Of a DNA stretch of 64,000 nt, positions 30,744 to 42,952 are shown piece by piece. The translations under genes were made by a program, and so were the position numbers. Under the pieces are notes generated by a model. The model ran no database searches. It saw only the letters and a program-made list of their open reading frames with translations, and was not told the DNA's origin. The stretch spans positions 13,788,856-13,852,855 of the forward strand of contig CM040117.1 in the NCBI GenBank assembly GCA_022559845.1. Reading direction: 5' to 3'. The stretch comes from Amorphophallus konjac. Taxonomy: Eukaryota; Streptophyta; Magnoliopsida; Alismatales; Araceae. The first letter of the stretch is position 1; every line of letters begins with the position of its first letter.

Positions 30744-31199
30744 ATGAGCGGTGAGGTTCACAAAGAGCGGATAAGAGCTCGCGAGCGCCACTTGAAATTT
30801 CCAGTAGGTGATTTGGTGATGATGGCATCGGAGTGGCTCTACCTTAGGGTCACCTCCCATTCGAGGGCACGAGGACTTGGACCTTTGCCTGTTCCTAGTG
30901 GATTTGGCAACATAGCTTGTGGATTGAATTTACCAATGGGTTATGGGATATACCCCACTTCTCACGTGGCAGACCCGGCACCCTATATGGGCACCGCGGT
31001 GGATCCTAGTGAGTGCTTTGAGCCTATACCTTCCTTTAAGAGGGACACCCCAGAGAACCACCACAGAATAGCCTTGAGAGCCCGACGTGAGCACATGGGG
31101 GCAATACTATGCAAGCAGGGTTCTGTCGCCAGCAAGAGGGTGTGCCCAAGCCACCTTGAGACGATGAAGGACCGTCCCCTGGTCGCAGATGCGGGTTGA
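30744..31199 (+). pseudogene. Remnant resembling a Ty3-gypsy integrase C-terminus (GPY/F region)
   Basis: The frame reads RARERHLKFPVGDLVMM, like the conserved 'F.VGD.V' start of the gypsy integrase C-terminal domain. Later it reads LNLPMGYGIYPTSHVADPAP, like the 'L.LP....IHPVFHVS.L' end. The intervening GPF motif is not clear. The catalytic core and RT are absent. Position just before the 3' LTR matches where pol ends in gypsy elements, so I infer that this element derived from a gypsy by internal loss. Confidence 0.5.
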
Positions 31200-31283
31200 G
31201 TTTGGAGGTTGAGGGTCGCCCTGAGTTGCTTTGGAGGACCGCTCCCCCAGTGGGCCCATACTCGACGGAGTCGAGTTCTCTGC

Positions 31284-31295
31284 ACCCCGGGGGTA
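31284..31295 (+). other. Presumed polypurine tract of the nested element
   Basis: CCCCGGGGGTA abuts the LTR start TGATGAGG. It is short and impure for a PPT. Confidence 0.5.
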
Positions 31296-33683
31296 TGATG
31301 AGGACATCACCAGCTTTTCCCTTGTTCGAGGATCCATATGCTCGCCAGCTATGCTACATCTTGTCCGCCACTATATTTCGAGTCATATGATGTAATTTTC
31401 ATTTTCTTATCATGTACTTTTCCTTTTATTTGAGTCCAATACCTAGGTTAGGTAGCTATTTACCTAAGTCTAGAGTCATTATGTTGGTTAACGGGCCCAA
31501 TTATATGGGCTAGGCCCAGGGGCGCCCCCTTCCCCTTGGTTATGTGTTAGTAGTCCAAAAGTCAGGGACTTATGTGAAAATGTGGGATTCCTATAAATAG
31601 GACCCCAATCCCTCATTTGAAGGCTAATGAAGTATTGATAAAATTGCCACAAGAATTTGTGCCTCTCTCTCTAGCTCTCTCTCTCTATTTCTCTCTCTCT
31701 CTCTCTAAAGGGGGCGAACCCCATTCTCTCTCCTCCCCACCCCCAAAATCAAAATTCACTCTCTCTCCTCCCTATTCACCTCTAATTAAGACCCCTCCCC
31801 CTTCCCCATACCTCCCATTTAAGTCCCCTCCAACCCCTAGGTGGAATCCCCTTCTCCTAGGCACCTCTCCCTCCTCCCAAGCAACCTTTCCCCTTCCCCA
31901 TACAACCTTTCATTTTCCCAAGGGAGAATCCCTTCTCCCAAGCACCCCTTCCCCTCCCCAAGGCAACCCTTCCCATTCCCTAGGCCCCCATTAACCCCTC
32001 CATTAACCCACCATTCAAAACAAAGGAGAGATCTCTCCTCCCTCTCTCCTTCCCAACCCAAATTCGCATCTCCCCCTCCCTCCACTTGCTAGACCACCTC
32101 CCAGGCCCCTTTCTGCCCTTCCCACACCTTGAATCACCCCCTAACAGACCCCCACATAGTTAGGTGTCACCCCCACACCCATCCACCCCATTTCTCACCC
32201 CATCTACTCCGTCTCACATCACCTTTCATCACCCTATCCATCTCAGTTCGCAGGCAGCAATTGGAGCCCGACTTGCAGAGACTTCCCCGGTGCTGTCCAA
32301 CGTCATCTGGAGGTGCACCATACATCGCCGGAAAGGTATTCAAGTCTTCTTCCCAGGCGAGGTGGAATCGTCACGTTCCGACTTCACTACAGATCGTGGT
32401 GCCCATTCTCGTCTGACTCTGCAACCAGGACCAGAACCTGGACCAGAGCTGCAGTGTAGAAGCTACCACGGCCACACCCCTAAACTTCTGAAGGCGCCAC
32501 TTGGGCAAGAGCTGCTACCACAAGGCATCTACCAGCATCAACAAGCGGCGTCCCTTTCGGCATCAGGAAGAGCTTTTTCCAATTTTTCTCTCCCGGGCGT
32601 GCAGAACAGATCGTTCAGGTTTTGCCCTGACCCCCCCTCACTCAACGGACTCCTCCTCGCCACCCCGACATCGTCTGGTTCTCTGCTTGGTTGCTGCTCG
32701 AAGAAGACTCGTCCACGGTCATCCTCGACTTGGTCTCGCATCAATCGGACTTCAGGAGCGGTCGTGGTGACTACATCCATCTGCTGCTGCACCCTGGGAA
32801 CAGTACGAATCTGAGCGCAGGGGCCCTGTTCCAGAGCCTGCCCCAGCCGGTGACGACTTCAGGACTGCCCACAAAAATTCACAGACGTGCCTGGATCCAT
32901 CAGCGTCGTTTTAGTACCATTCTCGTCGAATTCTGAGTTTGGAGGAATGCACAGCGACGACTACACCGACCCCCTGTCCTGCTGTCCCAGACCTGGGCAG
33001 ATTCGGCGGGGTGCTTCATCGGCGCTAATCAAGCATAACTCCTTTCCCCGCCTAGCCGGCTTAGCGCCCCTCCCTGCGTGGAGGTAGTGTTTGGTTTGTA
33101 ACCTCATTTCCCTACCCCTAGTCCACCCCCTCTGTGAGGGCGTAGTGATTGTACTAGCAGGTAAGCGGCCGAAGCGTCATCGGCGCGGCGTGCGGGTAGC
33201 CCACGCTTCCCCGCTCGCCCTCATCTCCGGCCGGGATCGGCGTCCTCACGCCGATCAGGTGAGCTTCTAGCCACTTCCTCTGCTGGTTTTACTTTTGCTT
33301 GTCTTAGTATTGTTTCTAGTTGACCGTCGGCGGTGAGGTGAGCACCCGATCTCAAACGCCATTAAATTGTGTGAACACCGCGGAGTGAGTTGAGAGTGTG
33401 ACACTACAACCCACGCCCTCGGCGTGCCGGCCACCCTTGAAATTGGGCATCCCTGGCCCATTGGGGACCATCCCTAGCTGGCCATACCCTTGGAACCTTG
33501 AGGTCAAACCTCGGACCCTCCCCATCATCGCCGGTCCGCCTACGGACCCGGGTGTGCGCAACGCGTATGAACCCGCTTGAGTGGGTCCGCCATTCGGTTC
33601 GGTTGCTTGCAATTCTAGGTCCGAGGGGTCGTGTCTCATCAAATTGGTATCAGAGCATCATCATCCTTAGGCGTGTCGCATCA
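31296..33683 (+). repeat. 3' LTR of the nested element
   Basis: 2388 bp, same ends as 26279-28656; CCTATAAATAGG at 31590-31601, PBS-like copy at 33645-33656. Confidence 0.93.
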
Positions 33684-33688
33684 AAGAG
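33684..33688. repeat. Target-site duplication AAGAG (right copy)
   Basis: Pairs with 26274-26278. Confidence 0.9.
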
Positions 33689-35543
33689 TCTCCACACATT
33701 ATTTTTAGTGAAAAGAAAGGTGTTTCTAACAATGAAAATTTTGACAGGGATTCCAATCATGATGGAGAATTCCTAGAAGACCAAGAAGAAGAGAACACTC
33801 AGCCAAGTGGAACAATAAATCCTCCCAACCAGGAAGAGCCAAGAGAGGCAGGTGAGTCTTCAATAAATGTTAGATTTCTTAAAGATCATCTGATAGATAA
33901 TGTCATAGGCAATCCTGAAGATCCTCTTCGGACTAGGTCTCATTTTAGGAATGTGAATAATGAAGACTTAATTGCTTTAGTCTCACCAATTGAACCCAAA
34001 TCAATAGAAGAGGCCTTGGCTGATCAAGCTTGGGTCAATGCCATGAGTGAGGAATTGGGCCAGTTCGAAAGAAATAATGTCTGGGAACTTGTTCCAAGAC
34101 CAGATAATGTTAATATCATAGGAACTAAGTGGGTGTTCAAAAATAAAATGAATGAAGATGAAATCATTTCTAGGAATAAGGCCAGATTAGTAGCCAAGGG
34201 CTACTGTCAGGAATTTGGTGTAGATTTCGATGAATCCTATGCACATGTCCGCTAGGATGGAAGCTATAAGATTGTTGCTTACTTTTGCATGTTCAAAGAA
34301 CATAAAACTCCAACAAATGGATGTTAAAAGTGCCTTTTTAAATGGAGTCATTAAAGAAGAGGTTTTTGTCGAACAACCCCCTGGATTTCAATTTTCTCCT
34401 CAACCTGACCAAGTTTTTAGGTTAAACAAAGTATTGTATGGTCTAAAGCAGGCTCCAAGAGCATGGTATGAAAGATTGACTGAATTTCTGATCAGCAAGG
34501 GCTACAAAAGAGATAAAGTAGATCAAACCTTATTTACCAAGGGTACAAATAAAGATCTCCTCATAGTTCAGGTATATGTAGATGACATTGTGTTTGGATC
34601 AACTAAGCATGAACGATGTGTTGAATTCTCTAAAATGATGTCTGCTGAATTTGAGATGAGTTTGGTTGGTGAACTAAAGTACTTCCTTGGCTTGCAGGTA
34701 CAATAGCTAGAGGATGGGTGCTGCATCAACCAGACCAAATACACAATGGAACTGTTCAAGAGATTTGGTATGGAAAACCTGAAGCACATTACAACACCCA
34801 TGGGTACCAATACCTCACTGGATGCAGATGAGACAGGTAAAGAAGTAAATTCCAAGCTCTATCGAGGTATGATTGGATCTCTTCTTTACTTGACAGCTTC
34901 CAGACCTGATATACAATTCAGTGTAGGAATGTGTGCAAGGTATCAGTCTAGACCTACTGAATTATATTTAGCTGCTGTGAAAAGAATTTTCAGATATTTG
35001 TCAACTACTCATTCTCTTGGTTTATGGTTTCCTACATCACATACATTTAACTTAGTTGCATACACAGATGCTGATTATGCAGGATGTAAACTAGACAGGA
35101 AAATCACTAGTGGTCATTGTGAATTTTTGGGTGGGTGTTTAGTGTCTTGGGGTTCCAAGAAACAACATTCTGTGGCCCTCTCCACTGCAGAAGCTGAATA
35201 TGTGGCTGCAGGGAGTTGTGGAACACAAGTCATTTGGATTAAACACCAGCTTTAGGCCTACCAAGTAGACCTGGGGTGCACACCTATCTATTGTGATGAT
35301 ACCAGTGCCATTAATCTTGCCAAAAATCCTGTTTTGCATTCACGCACCAAACACATAGAGATAAGGTATCATTTCATAAGAGATGAGGTTTCTAAAAATA
35401 ATTTTGAACTGATTCATGTAGGCACAGATAATCAGATTGCTGACATCTTCACTAAACCTCTGGATAATGAAAAATTCACAACACTAAGAAGAGAATTAGG
35501 CTTATACAAATTGTCTTCATTGTGTAGTCTGTTCTTTTTGTGA
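33689..35543 (+). pseudogene. Copia pol, reverse transcriptase-RNase H part
   Basis: Continues the pol frame after the nested element. The acidic linker leads into the Copia RT (RVT_2) with WVNAMSEEL, GTKWVFKNKMN, KARLVAKGYCQ, then LNGVIKEEVFVEQPPGF, LYGLKQAPRAWYE and the catalytic YVDDI (about 34576-34590). RNase H shows YTDADYAGC, VSWGSKKQHSVALSTAEAEY, and the end HTFKTKHI/TKPL-type block (KHIEIRYHFIRD, DIFTKPL). A one-base shift near 34240, a TAG at 34704 and a TAG at 35253 disable it. Stop at 35541. Confidence 0.93.
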
Positions 35544-36954
35544 GGGGGAGTTCTGTATGCCTGTTGGTTAGATTTTCGGAATGCTGTGAGTGAGGGGAAG
35601 CTGGTTGAGCTGTGAGAGGAAGTGCTCTTTGACAGATTCAAAAAGATTGACCAGATGTGTGTCTTTGCTGGTTTTCATGACAGATCTAGTGTAGTTCTCT
35701 CAGACAGTAGAATGTCACTTAATTCGTAAGTCTATAAGTCAGTGATACTAAAGTCCAGTTAGAATCTTTCCTCTGGTATTCCTTCAGAGATCTGGATTAA
35801 TTGTAAAAAGTATATCTTCCTACATTATCAATGATTCTGGTTCAGGCCAAAACCTGTATGTCTTGATATCTGACCCAATCAGCTTGAAATCTAGACTTCA
35901 AGATTCACTTCAAGTAATAGTCCTTCTGGTATTGTTTTCAATCATTCCATCTCTTCAACACAAGGGCTTAACTAAACAAACATGTCTTGTTCTGTTCACT
36001 GAGAAACTGGGAGCTTCATCAATGAAATGAATATTTCTCCTATGTCATGAGGTGGCAAATGCTTAAAATGAATGAAAAAGACATGACAGAGCAATGGTGG
36101 CTAGCTGGTGAGTAACTGGGGACTCTGGCCTCTAATCAAAGTGTTTCCTCATGTCAAAAGCCACAGTTACTAACTCTGATCCTTTAATAAAAAAAAAGGG
36201 GAGGAAGTAATGAGGTACTCACTCTGAGTAACTGGGGATTCAGGCCTCTAATCAAGGTGTCTCCCTAATGTCAAAAGAGTGAATCACCAACTTACTCATT
36301 GATCTTCTTAAAAATCATCTCAAAAATTCCTTGTTATTTTGCAACTAATGGATTGCTTGTCCTCAATACCTTGAGAACACCTCTCTGACTTTGTCTCTTG
36401 TTGTCTTTTTTGGATTGTTGACAGTTCAGCTATATCTGGCCATACTTGTTAACACCTGCTCTAAATCATACTCTATGTATGCTGATAAACTTTTCTATCA
36501 TTCTATTTCTCTAGTGTGTACTAGAGTTCAAGAATCTTCACTTGAGTTTAGCACCTCACTTATTTTCTTAAGACTTGCTTGTGTCTTTCTGCACTAAGAA
36601 GTTACTATACTTCTTCTTCATGTCTCCAGCACTTTCATATATTCTGCATTTCATTTTACTGATGTCAAAGGGAGAGAGAGGTTTTGCAATATCAGTAGAT
36701 CATGTATTGTCATGAGTTTTGGGGGAGTATTGTTCATGAGATAAGGGGGAGATTACCTTGTCATGTGATGGCTTTATCTGAGAATGGGTTGTAGGGGAGC
36801 TGAGAGGGAGTGGTTTTGGAGAAAGAAGTGCTTCTGCAGTAGTGTTTAATTTAGCTGTGCTTTCACTTGCTTTGAATTTGCTTTGATTGTTGAAACTGTA
36901 GTTAATTTCTTGTTAAGCTTTGATATTGCTTGATTCATAGTGTTGCCATCATCA
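35544..36954 (+). other. 3' non-coding region of the SIRE-like element
   Basis: No env-like ORF. It contains three copies of a conserved word group (GAGAAACTGGGAG near 35999; GAGTAACTGGGGACTC near 36111; GAGTAACTGGGGATTC near 36226). Each is followed by TCTCC/TTCCTC and usually GTCAAAAG. PPT-like tracts lie near 35543, 36200, 36720 and 36745. Confidence 0.65.
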
Positions 36955-36967
36955 AAAAGGGGGAGAT
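36955..36967 (+). other. Polypurine tract of the SIRE-like element
   Basis: AAAAAGGGGGAGAT, followed at once by TGTTGCATCC. Confidence 0.92.
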
Positions 36968-39568
36968 TGTTGCATCCCTACGGTTTTGATGATGTCTCAC
37001 ACTATAAATCAATCTTCTATCTCTAGAATAATTGTGCAGTTCATATGGTTGTCAGATAGATATGCACTACTTGATCATGTCTACACATTGTCTGCATAGT
37101 CTGGATAGTGATGGGTCGACCCCCCCCTTCTGATGGGTCGACGCCCCCTTTACTTTTCAAGTCCATACAACGACACTGAAGCTTGCATCTGAAGTCTATA
37201 CATCCAGTTGAACTCCAAGTCTATACACCCTCAGTTGAACCCCAAGTCTATACATCGTCTGCCATTTCAAAGTCAATACACTGTCCCTCGTCTCACACAT
37301 CATGACCCAAAGTCTGTACAGCCTCTAGTCACTGTACAAGTCCATACACTGGCTGCGCTGCACAAGTCTATACATTGGCTTGGGCATCCAAGTCTAGACA
37401 TTGATTCACTATTCATGCCTTGATTCGAAGTCTGTACAGCGAGCGGCGTTCATCAAGTCTGTACAGCCAGGGAGACCATTAAGTCTATACACTCATTCAC
37501 TGTAGCTTGCACGAGGTGAAGTCTGTACATTGGCATTAGTTTTCCAAGTCTGTACATCCTTCTGTTGAAATTCCAAGTCTGTACATCGGACTGGTTGAGC
37601 AAGTCTGTACAGCGGTTGCATTCTCAGGTAAAGTCTATACATTGGGACTTTTACCTACGTTCTGAACTGAACTGAGTAAGTCTATACATTCCTCATATCT
37701 TTTACCTATGCTCAGTTCAGTAAGTCTGTACACTAGGAACTTTACTGACGTTGCCTTGCCAAAGTCTACACACTGTGAACCTTCAAGTCTGTACAGACTT
37801 TACTTGTTCAAGTCTGTACATCGTCCATCTCTTTGGCAAGTCTACACATCTCTAAGTCTATACACTCAGTTATCCTTCAACCCTATACACTCGATATCAC
37901 CTTCAAGTGTATACACTCTCAAGTTGTTCATACTTGCCTATATGCTATTTTCAAGTGTATACACTCTCTCATTTGACACACTTGCTTAATTGCTGTTTCT
38001 AAGTCTACACATTCGATGCCTTCATGCATTGTTCTCATCGAAGTCTATACATCGACATCTATACATTGAAGTCTATACATTGCATACAGTTGTGCTTCAC
38101 AAGTCTACACATTGCTGCTCTTCATTACAAGTCTTTACACTCGTCCTCCTTCACACGACCAACTCTATACATCCATTGTCTTGCCTGCTGAATGAAGTCT
38201 ACACACTAAGGTCGCATGAACACTTACAAGTCCATACACTGAGCTCGCATGAAGAACTTCAACTCTACACACTCTCACACTTGACACACTTGCCTAATTG
38301 ACATCTCTAAGTCTATACACTCGATGGCTTTATACATTTCACAGAAGTCCATACATTCCCCCTGTTGTGCTAATGCATTATTCAGCTAGTCTATACACTG
38401 AGGTCGCATGAGGACTCACAAGTCTATACACTCCCTCAGTGTACACACTTACTCATTTGCTATTCTAAAGTATATACATTCATTGATATCTGACTGAACT
38501 AACTAATCACATTTCCTTGTTTCTGCCTGCAGATGATTCAGGTTAATGATTGGGCACGTGAATCGAGGATGATACCTGGCACGTGATCCGAGAATGCTCT
38601 GGAAAAGGAGGGAACGAGACTCACTCGTGTGAAGGCCTGAAACTCAGGTCGAATGCCATATAAAAGGTGCCTTCTGCGATTAGATGTAAAAAATTGGAGA
38701 AAAAAGCTGAAGAGCAAAATCCCTGAGCAGAAGAAGAAAAGAGAGAGAGTCTCCACGTTCTAGAAAGAAGATAGAGAGAAAAGATTTGAGAGTATTGTTG
38801 TGAGAGAAAAGTCTGAGTGAGAGAGAAGAGTCCAATTTGCTTCTTCGGAAGCTACATTTGATTTTGATTTTTCTGAAACGATTGTGGTTCATCGGTGGTC
38901 TTGTTTACATTTCTGTTTTTCCTTTCATTTCTTCATATCTCTGATTTCGAGTTGTTACCCTCCAGTGTTTGGAGGAAGGGAGAGTTACTCCGGTTCCCCT
39001 CTGGGCTGCAGAGGAAGAGAGATTTGTGATCTCTGGTTTTGCCAGTGACGGGTTGTCATTAGCAGGTTCCCTCCGGTTTGGAGGAAGGGAGAGTCATCTC
39101 CAGTTCTGGTCTTGCTGGTAGCAGGTCCAGGTGTCAAGCTCTGTGGGTAGCAGAGTTTGGTTAAGGGATTTGTTTCCCTTGGTTGTTCAAGCTGTGTGGC
39201 AGCATATTGTTCGCAGACTGAGTCTGCAGTTTTCTAGCATTGGCTAGTGGAGTCCTCACTCTAGTTGGAGTGAGGGGTGGATGTAGATTGTGGACTACAA
39301 TCGAACCACCTTAAAATCTCTTGTCTCCTCTGTGGCTTGCTATTATCGTTTGTGCTTTCCTTCTGTTTGGCATTGTGTTTGTGTGTGGACGGCCTCTTCC
39401 AATCGCACCTTATTATCCTGTCTTAGTTTCTCACTGCGTTAGCTGCATTGTTTAGCTATATCTGAAGGGTTGTATTTCGAAGTAGTGAGTTTCCGCTGAA
39501 GTTTTGCAAATTGGGAGTGATCTATTCATCCCCCCCCCCCTTCTATATCACTCTTCGCTGCGCTATCA
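36968..39568 (+). repeat. 3' LTR of the SIRE-like element
   Basis: 2601 bp, nearly identical to the 5' LTR. Differences include an inserted GTCGACC-containing segment near 37115-37135 and a longer C run in the terminal loop. It contains the motif array (37158-38480), TATAAAA (38659-38665), the hairpin array (about 38962-39305) and the terminal hairpin (39525-39553). It ends GCTATCA where the 5' copy has GCTAACA. Confidence 0.95.
39525..39553 (+). other. LTR-end hairpin with C-rich loop (3' LTR copy)
   Basis: GAGTGAT/ATCACTC around a loop with a longer C run than in the 5' LTR. Confidence 0.8.
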
Positions 39569-40042
39569 AATAATAATGGAACAAGTAATAATAATAATAA
39601 GCTAAAAGAAAATATAAGAAATAAACAAATAATGATAAAAATAATAAAATAATAATAATAATAATGACAACAAACTCACAAAAGGGAATAAATAATAAAA
39701 ATAAATGAATGAAGAATATGATAATAAATGACAACAATAATAAATGCCTAAAAAGAAGAAATAAATACATAACAGCAATAAAGAAACAAGGAATAATAAT
39801 AACAAACTCAACAAAAATGATAAATAAATAAATGATAACAAAATAAATGAATAATAATAACAAACTCAACAAAAGCGATAAGTAAATAAATGATAATAAA
39901 ATGAATAAACAATAATAACAAACCCAACAATAACAATAATAAATAAATAAAGCATAAAAAATAAATAAACAGTAATAATAAACTCACTCAAAAATATATA
40001 AACTAACAAATAATAATGATAAAAATTCAAGTAATTATAAAA
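39569..40042. repeat. AT-rich tract with ~60-bp tandem repeats
   Basis: Continuation of 20160-20259. Three to four units carry AATAATAACAAACTCAACAA and GATAARTAAATAAATGATAA. The first five bases are the right TSD copy of the SIRE-like element. No gene seen. Confidence 0.8.
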
Positions 40043-41494
40043 TGATGAGATCTGCTCTGCAGCCCCGTTTCTCCTCAAGACCCGGTGTAAAGGGAATACT
40101 AACACCGCCCCTCCAAGTCGGGTTCGGACCTTGGGAACCATCCCGATATGGCCGTAATCCGACGTTGCTCTGGGCCGATAATTCGTCAAACTGGATTCGT
40201 TCCCATCGGGATTCGTTTCCGTTCTTTCATTGAAATTCACGTAAACTCGGCATACATTTGTACGGGGTTGTTTCCATCTACGTCGTACCTTCAATACGGA
40301 CCTTTGTCCGAACATAAAGTGGTCCATGAATGACCGACAAAATCTGAATGGAGCGAGATGGCTCTCATCATCCCTGGACCCTTTGCATGGGAATATCAAT
40401 AAGGCCTCCGTGGGCCACGCTTAGACCTCGGGTCCGTCCCGATCATGGTCATCATCCGACCCATATCCCCGGCCTACAGCCCGCTCCCTTTGAACACGTT
40501 TTCGGTTTTGGAATCTAGTCCCGGGACTCTTCCCCGTTGCCCTCCGGCACCAGAAACATTAGTGATGCCCACGCAAGCCCCGTTTGGACCGCGGGAGGTG
40601 CCCCCGGTATGGTCCTGACTCGATCTCGCACCGGGCCAATAAACTCACTAGTTTCCTGCTACGCTAACCGAGATTTAACCGAATGTTTTCAATATCTCAG
40701 AATAATATATTTGCCATATCCCGGCATACATATGTTCCAGGTCCTCCCGCGACGATTTTGATATTCTGAAGCCGGACACCCGTCCGAATATTAAACGGTC
40801 TCCCGAACGACCGATACGTTTCGAACGTTCGCTCCCCAAGACATAGGGCTTTCCAGCTGGTCCAGGGGATATTCCCCCGTTGCCCCTTGGCACCGAAAAT
40901 ATTAATGACGCTCATGCGAGCCTGACTTCGACTGCGGGGGGGCCCACCGCAGTATGGTCGCAGCTTGATCTTACACCGGGCCAACAGACTTACTAGTTTC
41001 TGACTGCTCTAACCGAGATTTAGCCGAACATTTTTCATTCTTTTGAACAATAAATTTGCCGTACCTCGGCATACATGCGTTCCAGTGTTTCCGCGACGAT
41101 CGTGATTTTCTCGAGACGGACATTCGTCTGAACATTAAATGGTCAGCACATGACCGATATGATCCCGAATGGTTTTCTTCTCGCTCTCGCGCGAGGATTT
41201 CAATACTTCATAATAGGCCTTTCCATGTAATTAATTTCCTGGCCATGAGGCCCTGATTCTTGGTGATTAATTAAGGGTGTTCCCTCGTATGGGGGATGTA
41301 AATGACGTCGTGACCTTTATGGCGCGGCGGGTTTTAGTCCCGACACGAACCACACAATCGTCTGACCGAAGTCAGATCGAGTGCACCATGGGCTCTTCGG
41401 AGCCCGAATAAATTGTCACTTTGTGACAGGCACGCCCACGCACTCAATAAACTCAATAAATGAATAACCAACTATTTAAAAAAAAGTGCGTCCA
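40043..41494 (+). repeat. 3' LTR copy of the gypsy-like element
   Basis: Matches 1-1307 from 40189 onward and ends ...GTGCGTCCA. The start is set provisionally at TGATGAGATC because no clear polypurine tract precedes it, so the true start could lie in the AT-rich tract. The ~343-bp internal duplication is visible here too (units near 40535 and 40879). Confidence 0.7.
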
Positions 41495-42952
41495 CCGTAG
41501 TAAACTTCTTCTTAAAGAATCCTACATAAAGTCCTCATATAAAGAACCATATCTTCGGAGGACTACTATATAAATGTACAAGCCAACATCACTTTATGCC
41601 AACACATGGGTAGTACGTAAGTGGGGTTTCCTTTTCCAACACAAAGGGAATGAGCGACCCTTTACCTGGGCGCCATTCACCAAAATGAAGTCTCCATAGA
41701 AGGCGCCATTTCCCTTGGGGCAACCATCCCACTAAAGTATTAATATATATATATATACCCCATGAAGGCCAACACGTGAAGGTTACATTTTTGTCTAAAG
41801 CCATGAAGAATGGACGACCTCATGCAGAGGCGTCATTTACATGAATAGTGAAGAGGGGCGATCTCGCGCTGGTACTGAGCTGGAGGAGATGATCACCAAA
41901 TAGTGAATTGCAAGGAAGGGAAACGGATCAGGGGGCCCAGGGATGGCTCCCCAGGGAAGACCCTCCGATGCCTAAGTCAGTAGAGTAGTGGTGGAAGCTA
42001 TGAAGGGAGGAAGAAGGAGGTGCACGAGATCCCTCTCCACCAAGGTGGTGAAGTGGTTCCTGCTCAGGGAGTTTAGGCGTGTATTGGCCTTACCTTTCGC
42101 TGGAGGGGGTCCCAGGTTTAAATAGTGCGCCAGCCTTATGAGTCCCGTAAGCTGAGGAGTTTCAGGCGGGGGTTACGTCCTCAACGTGGGCTCTTTACAT
42201 CCTTGACGTGGGCTCTTTACGTCCTCGTCATGGGCTCTTTATAGCCTTGAGGACTCGTGGGCCCCTTATCCTCGTAAACTCCTACTCAGAAAGGGCTCTC
42301 AATGGCAGCGTGGATAAGCAATCCATCGGTCGACCGAAGCGTAAAGAGTGCCAGCCCTATCCCGGGTGATAGGCATAGCTTGGGTGAGGCTCGGTCGGAG
42401 TGGGTGCTGAGCGCTAGCCCTTATCCCGGCAAGGGGAAGAAGTCAGGCGTGGGTCTTCCTCCGACCGGACCGACGCTCGGCCTTCCGAGCCTAATGGCCG
42501 CCTAGGAAGTGCTTGATCCCGAGTGAACTTATTGGGCTTTTAAGCTAAGTGGGCCCTGCGGGGTGGTCACTTAGATGAGCTGGGCCTCGTTTGGTCTTGC
42601 TGGACCTAGTTCGGCCTGCTCTTAGATAGGCTACAGAAATCCCCCTCTCCACTTGTCCCCCTCCTACTCCCAAGCCTTGGCAGGCTCGGAGAGTAGCCGT
42701 TGGGATTTTGGACCAGCATGGCTCGGGTGGGTGGAAATCTGGCGGTGTTAAGAAGTCACATGTCGTGGTCACCTAGGCCCATAATAATGATAATCCTGAC
42801 GGATTTGAAATGAGGGGGCCCCCCTTTCTCGGAGGTCAGAACGACGCGCCGCCTCCCGCATGGGGATATAAGCGTTGTGCGCTTACTGTCATTCCATACT
42901 CCCTCAGCTTTAGGGTTTTGCCATCCTTCGTATTTGCTTTCGGGGATCTCTG
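41495..42952. other. Unassigned flank and likely promoter region of the PF04195-like gene
   Basis: No gene recognised. A short repeat of ~28 bp (GACGTGGGCTCTTTACGTCC-like) spans 42174-42262. A TATAAG box at 42867-42872, about 80 bp before the ATG at 42953, is a plausible promoter. Confidence 0.45.
42867..42872 (+). promoter_or_regulatory. TATA box upstream of the PF04195-like pseudogene
   Basis: GGGGATATAAGCG; distance to the ATG fits a plant 5' leader. Confidence 0.45.

Larger units (their letters stand above)
26279..33683 (+). mobile_element. Non-autonomous gypsy-derived LTR element nested in Copia pol
   Basis: Direct LTRs 26279-28656 and 31296-33683, Met-type PBS at 28659, TSD AAGAG on both sides. 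The 2.6-kb interior holds one long proline-rich ORF of unknown function and, near the 3' end, a degenerate stretch resembling a Ty3-gypsy integrase C-terminus. There is no RT, RNase H or protease. Removing it and one TSD copy restores the Copia pol frame, so this is the younger insertion. Confidence 0.92.
20260..39568 (+). mobile_element. SIRE/Maximus-type Ty1-copia element (decayed, with nested insertion)
   Basis: Complete borders: TSD AATAA at 20255-20259 and 39569-39573, LTRs 20260-22834 and 36968-39568, Met-type PBS, and PPT AAAAAGGGGGAGAT. The domain order gag, protease, integrase, reverse transcriptase, RNase H is diagnostic of Copia. Without the 7.4-kb nested element (26279-33683) it is about 11.9 kb. 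gag and pol carry several stops and a frameshift, so it is not autonomous. No env-like ORF follows pol. Confidence 0.95.
1..41494 (+). mobile_element. Large Ty3-gypsy-like retrotransposon derivative hosting nested insertions
   Basis: Two direct copies of one LTR (1-1307 and about 40043-41494) face the same way. A TGG-starting primer-binding site follows the left copy. The interior, after removing the insertions 2217-10852 and 20260-39568, is roughly 10.8 kb. It holds no gag or pol that I can recognise, only purine-rich tracts, minisatellites and AT-rich DNA. This fits a LARD-type non-autonomous element; Tat-lineage gypsy elements are known to carry tandem arrays in their 3' regions. Caveats: the left border and TSD lie outside the window, and no clear polypurine tract precedes 40043, so the two LTRs could come from separate insertions. 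An orphan LTR start at 16788 also hints at a further nested element. Confidence 0.6.

Noticed and set aside
35544..36954. Env-like gene after Copia pol, as in some SIRE elements
   Set aside because: No long ORF and no signal-peptide or membrane-segment pattern; stops in all frames.
39543..39872. Leu/Ile/Tyr-rich minus-strand ORFs that look like membrane proteins
   Set aside because: Translation of an (AAT)n-like tract; low complexity only.
41589..41804. Short minus-strand ORF beside the gypsy-like LTR
   Set aside because: No recognisable domain and runs through an AT dinucleotide tract.
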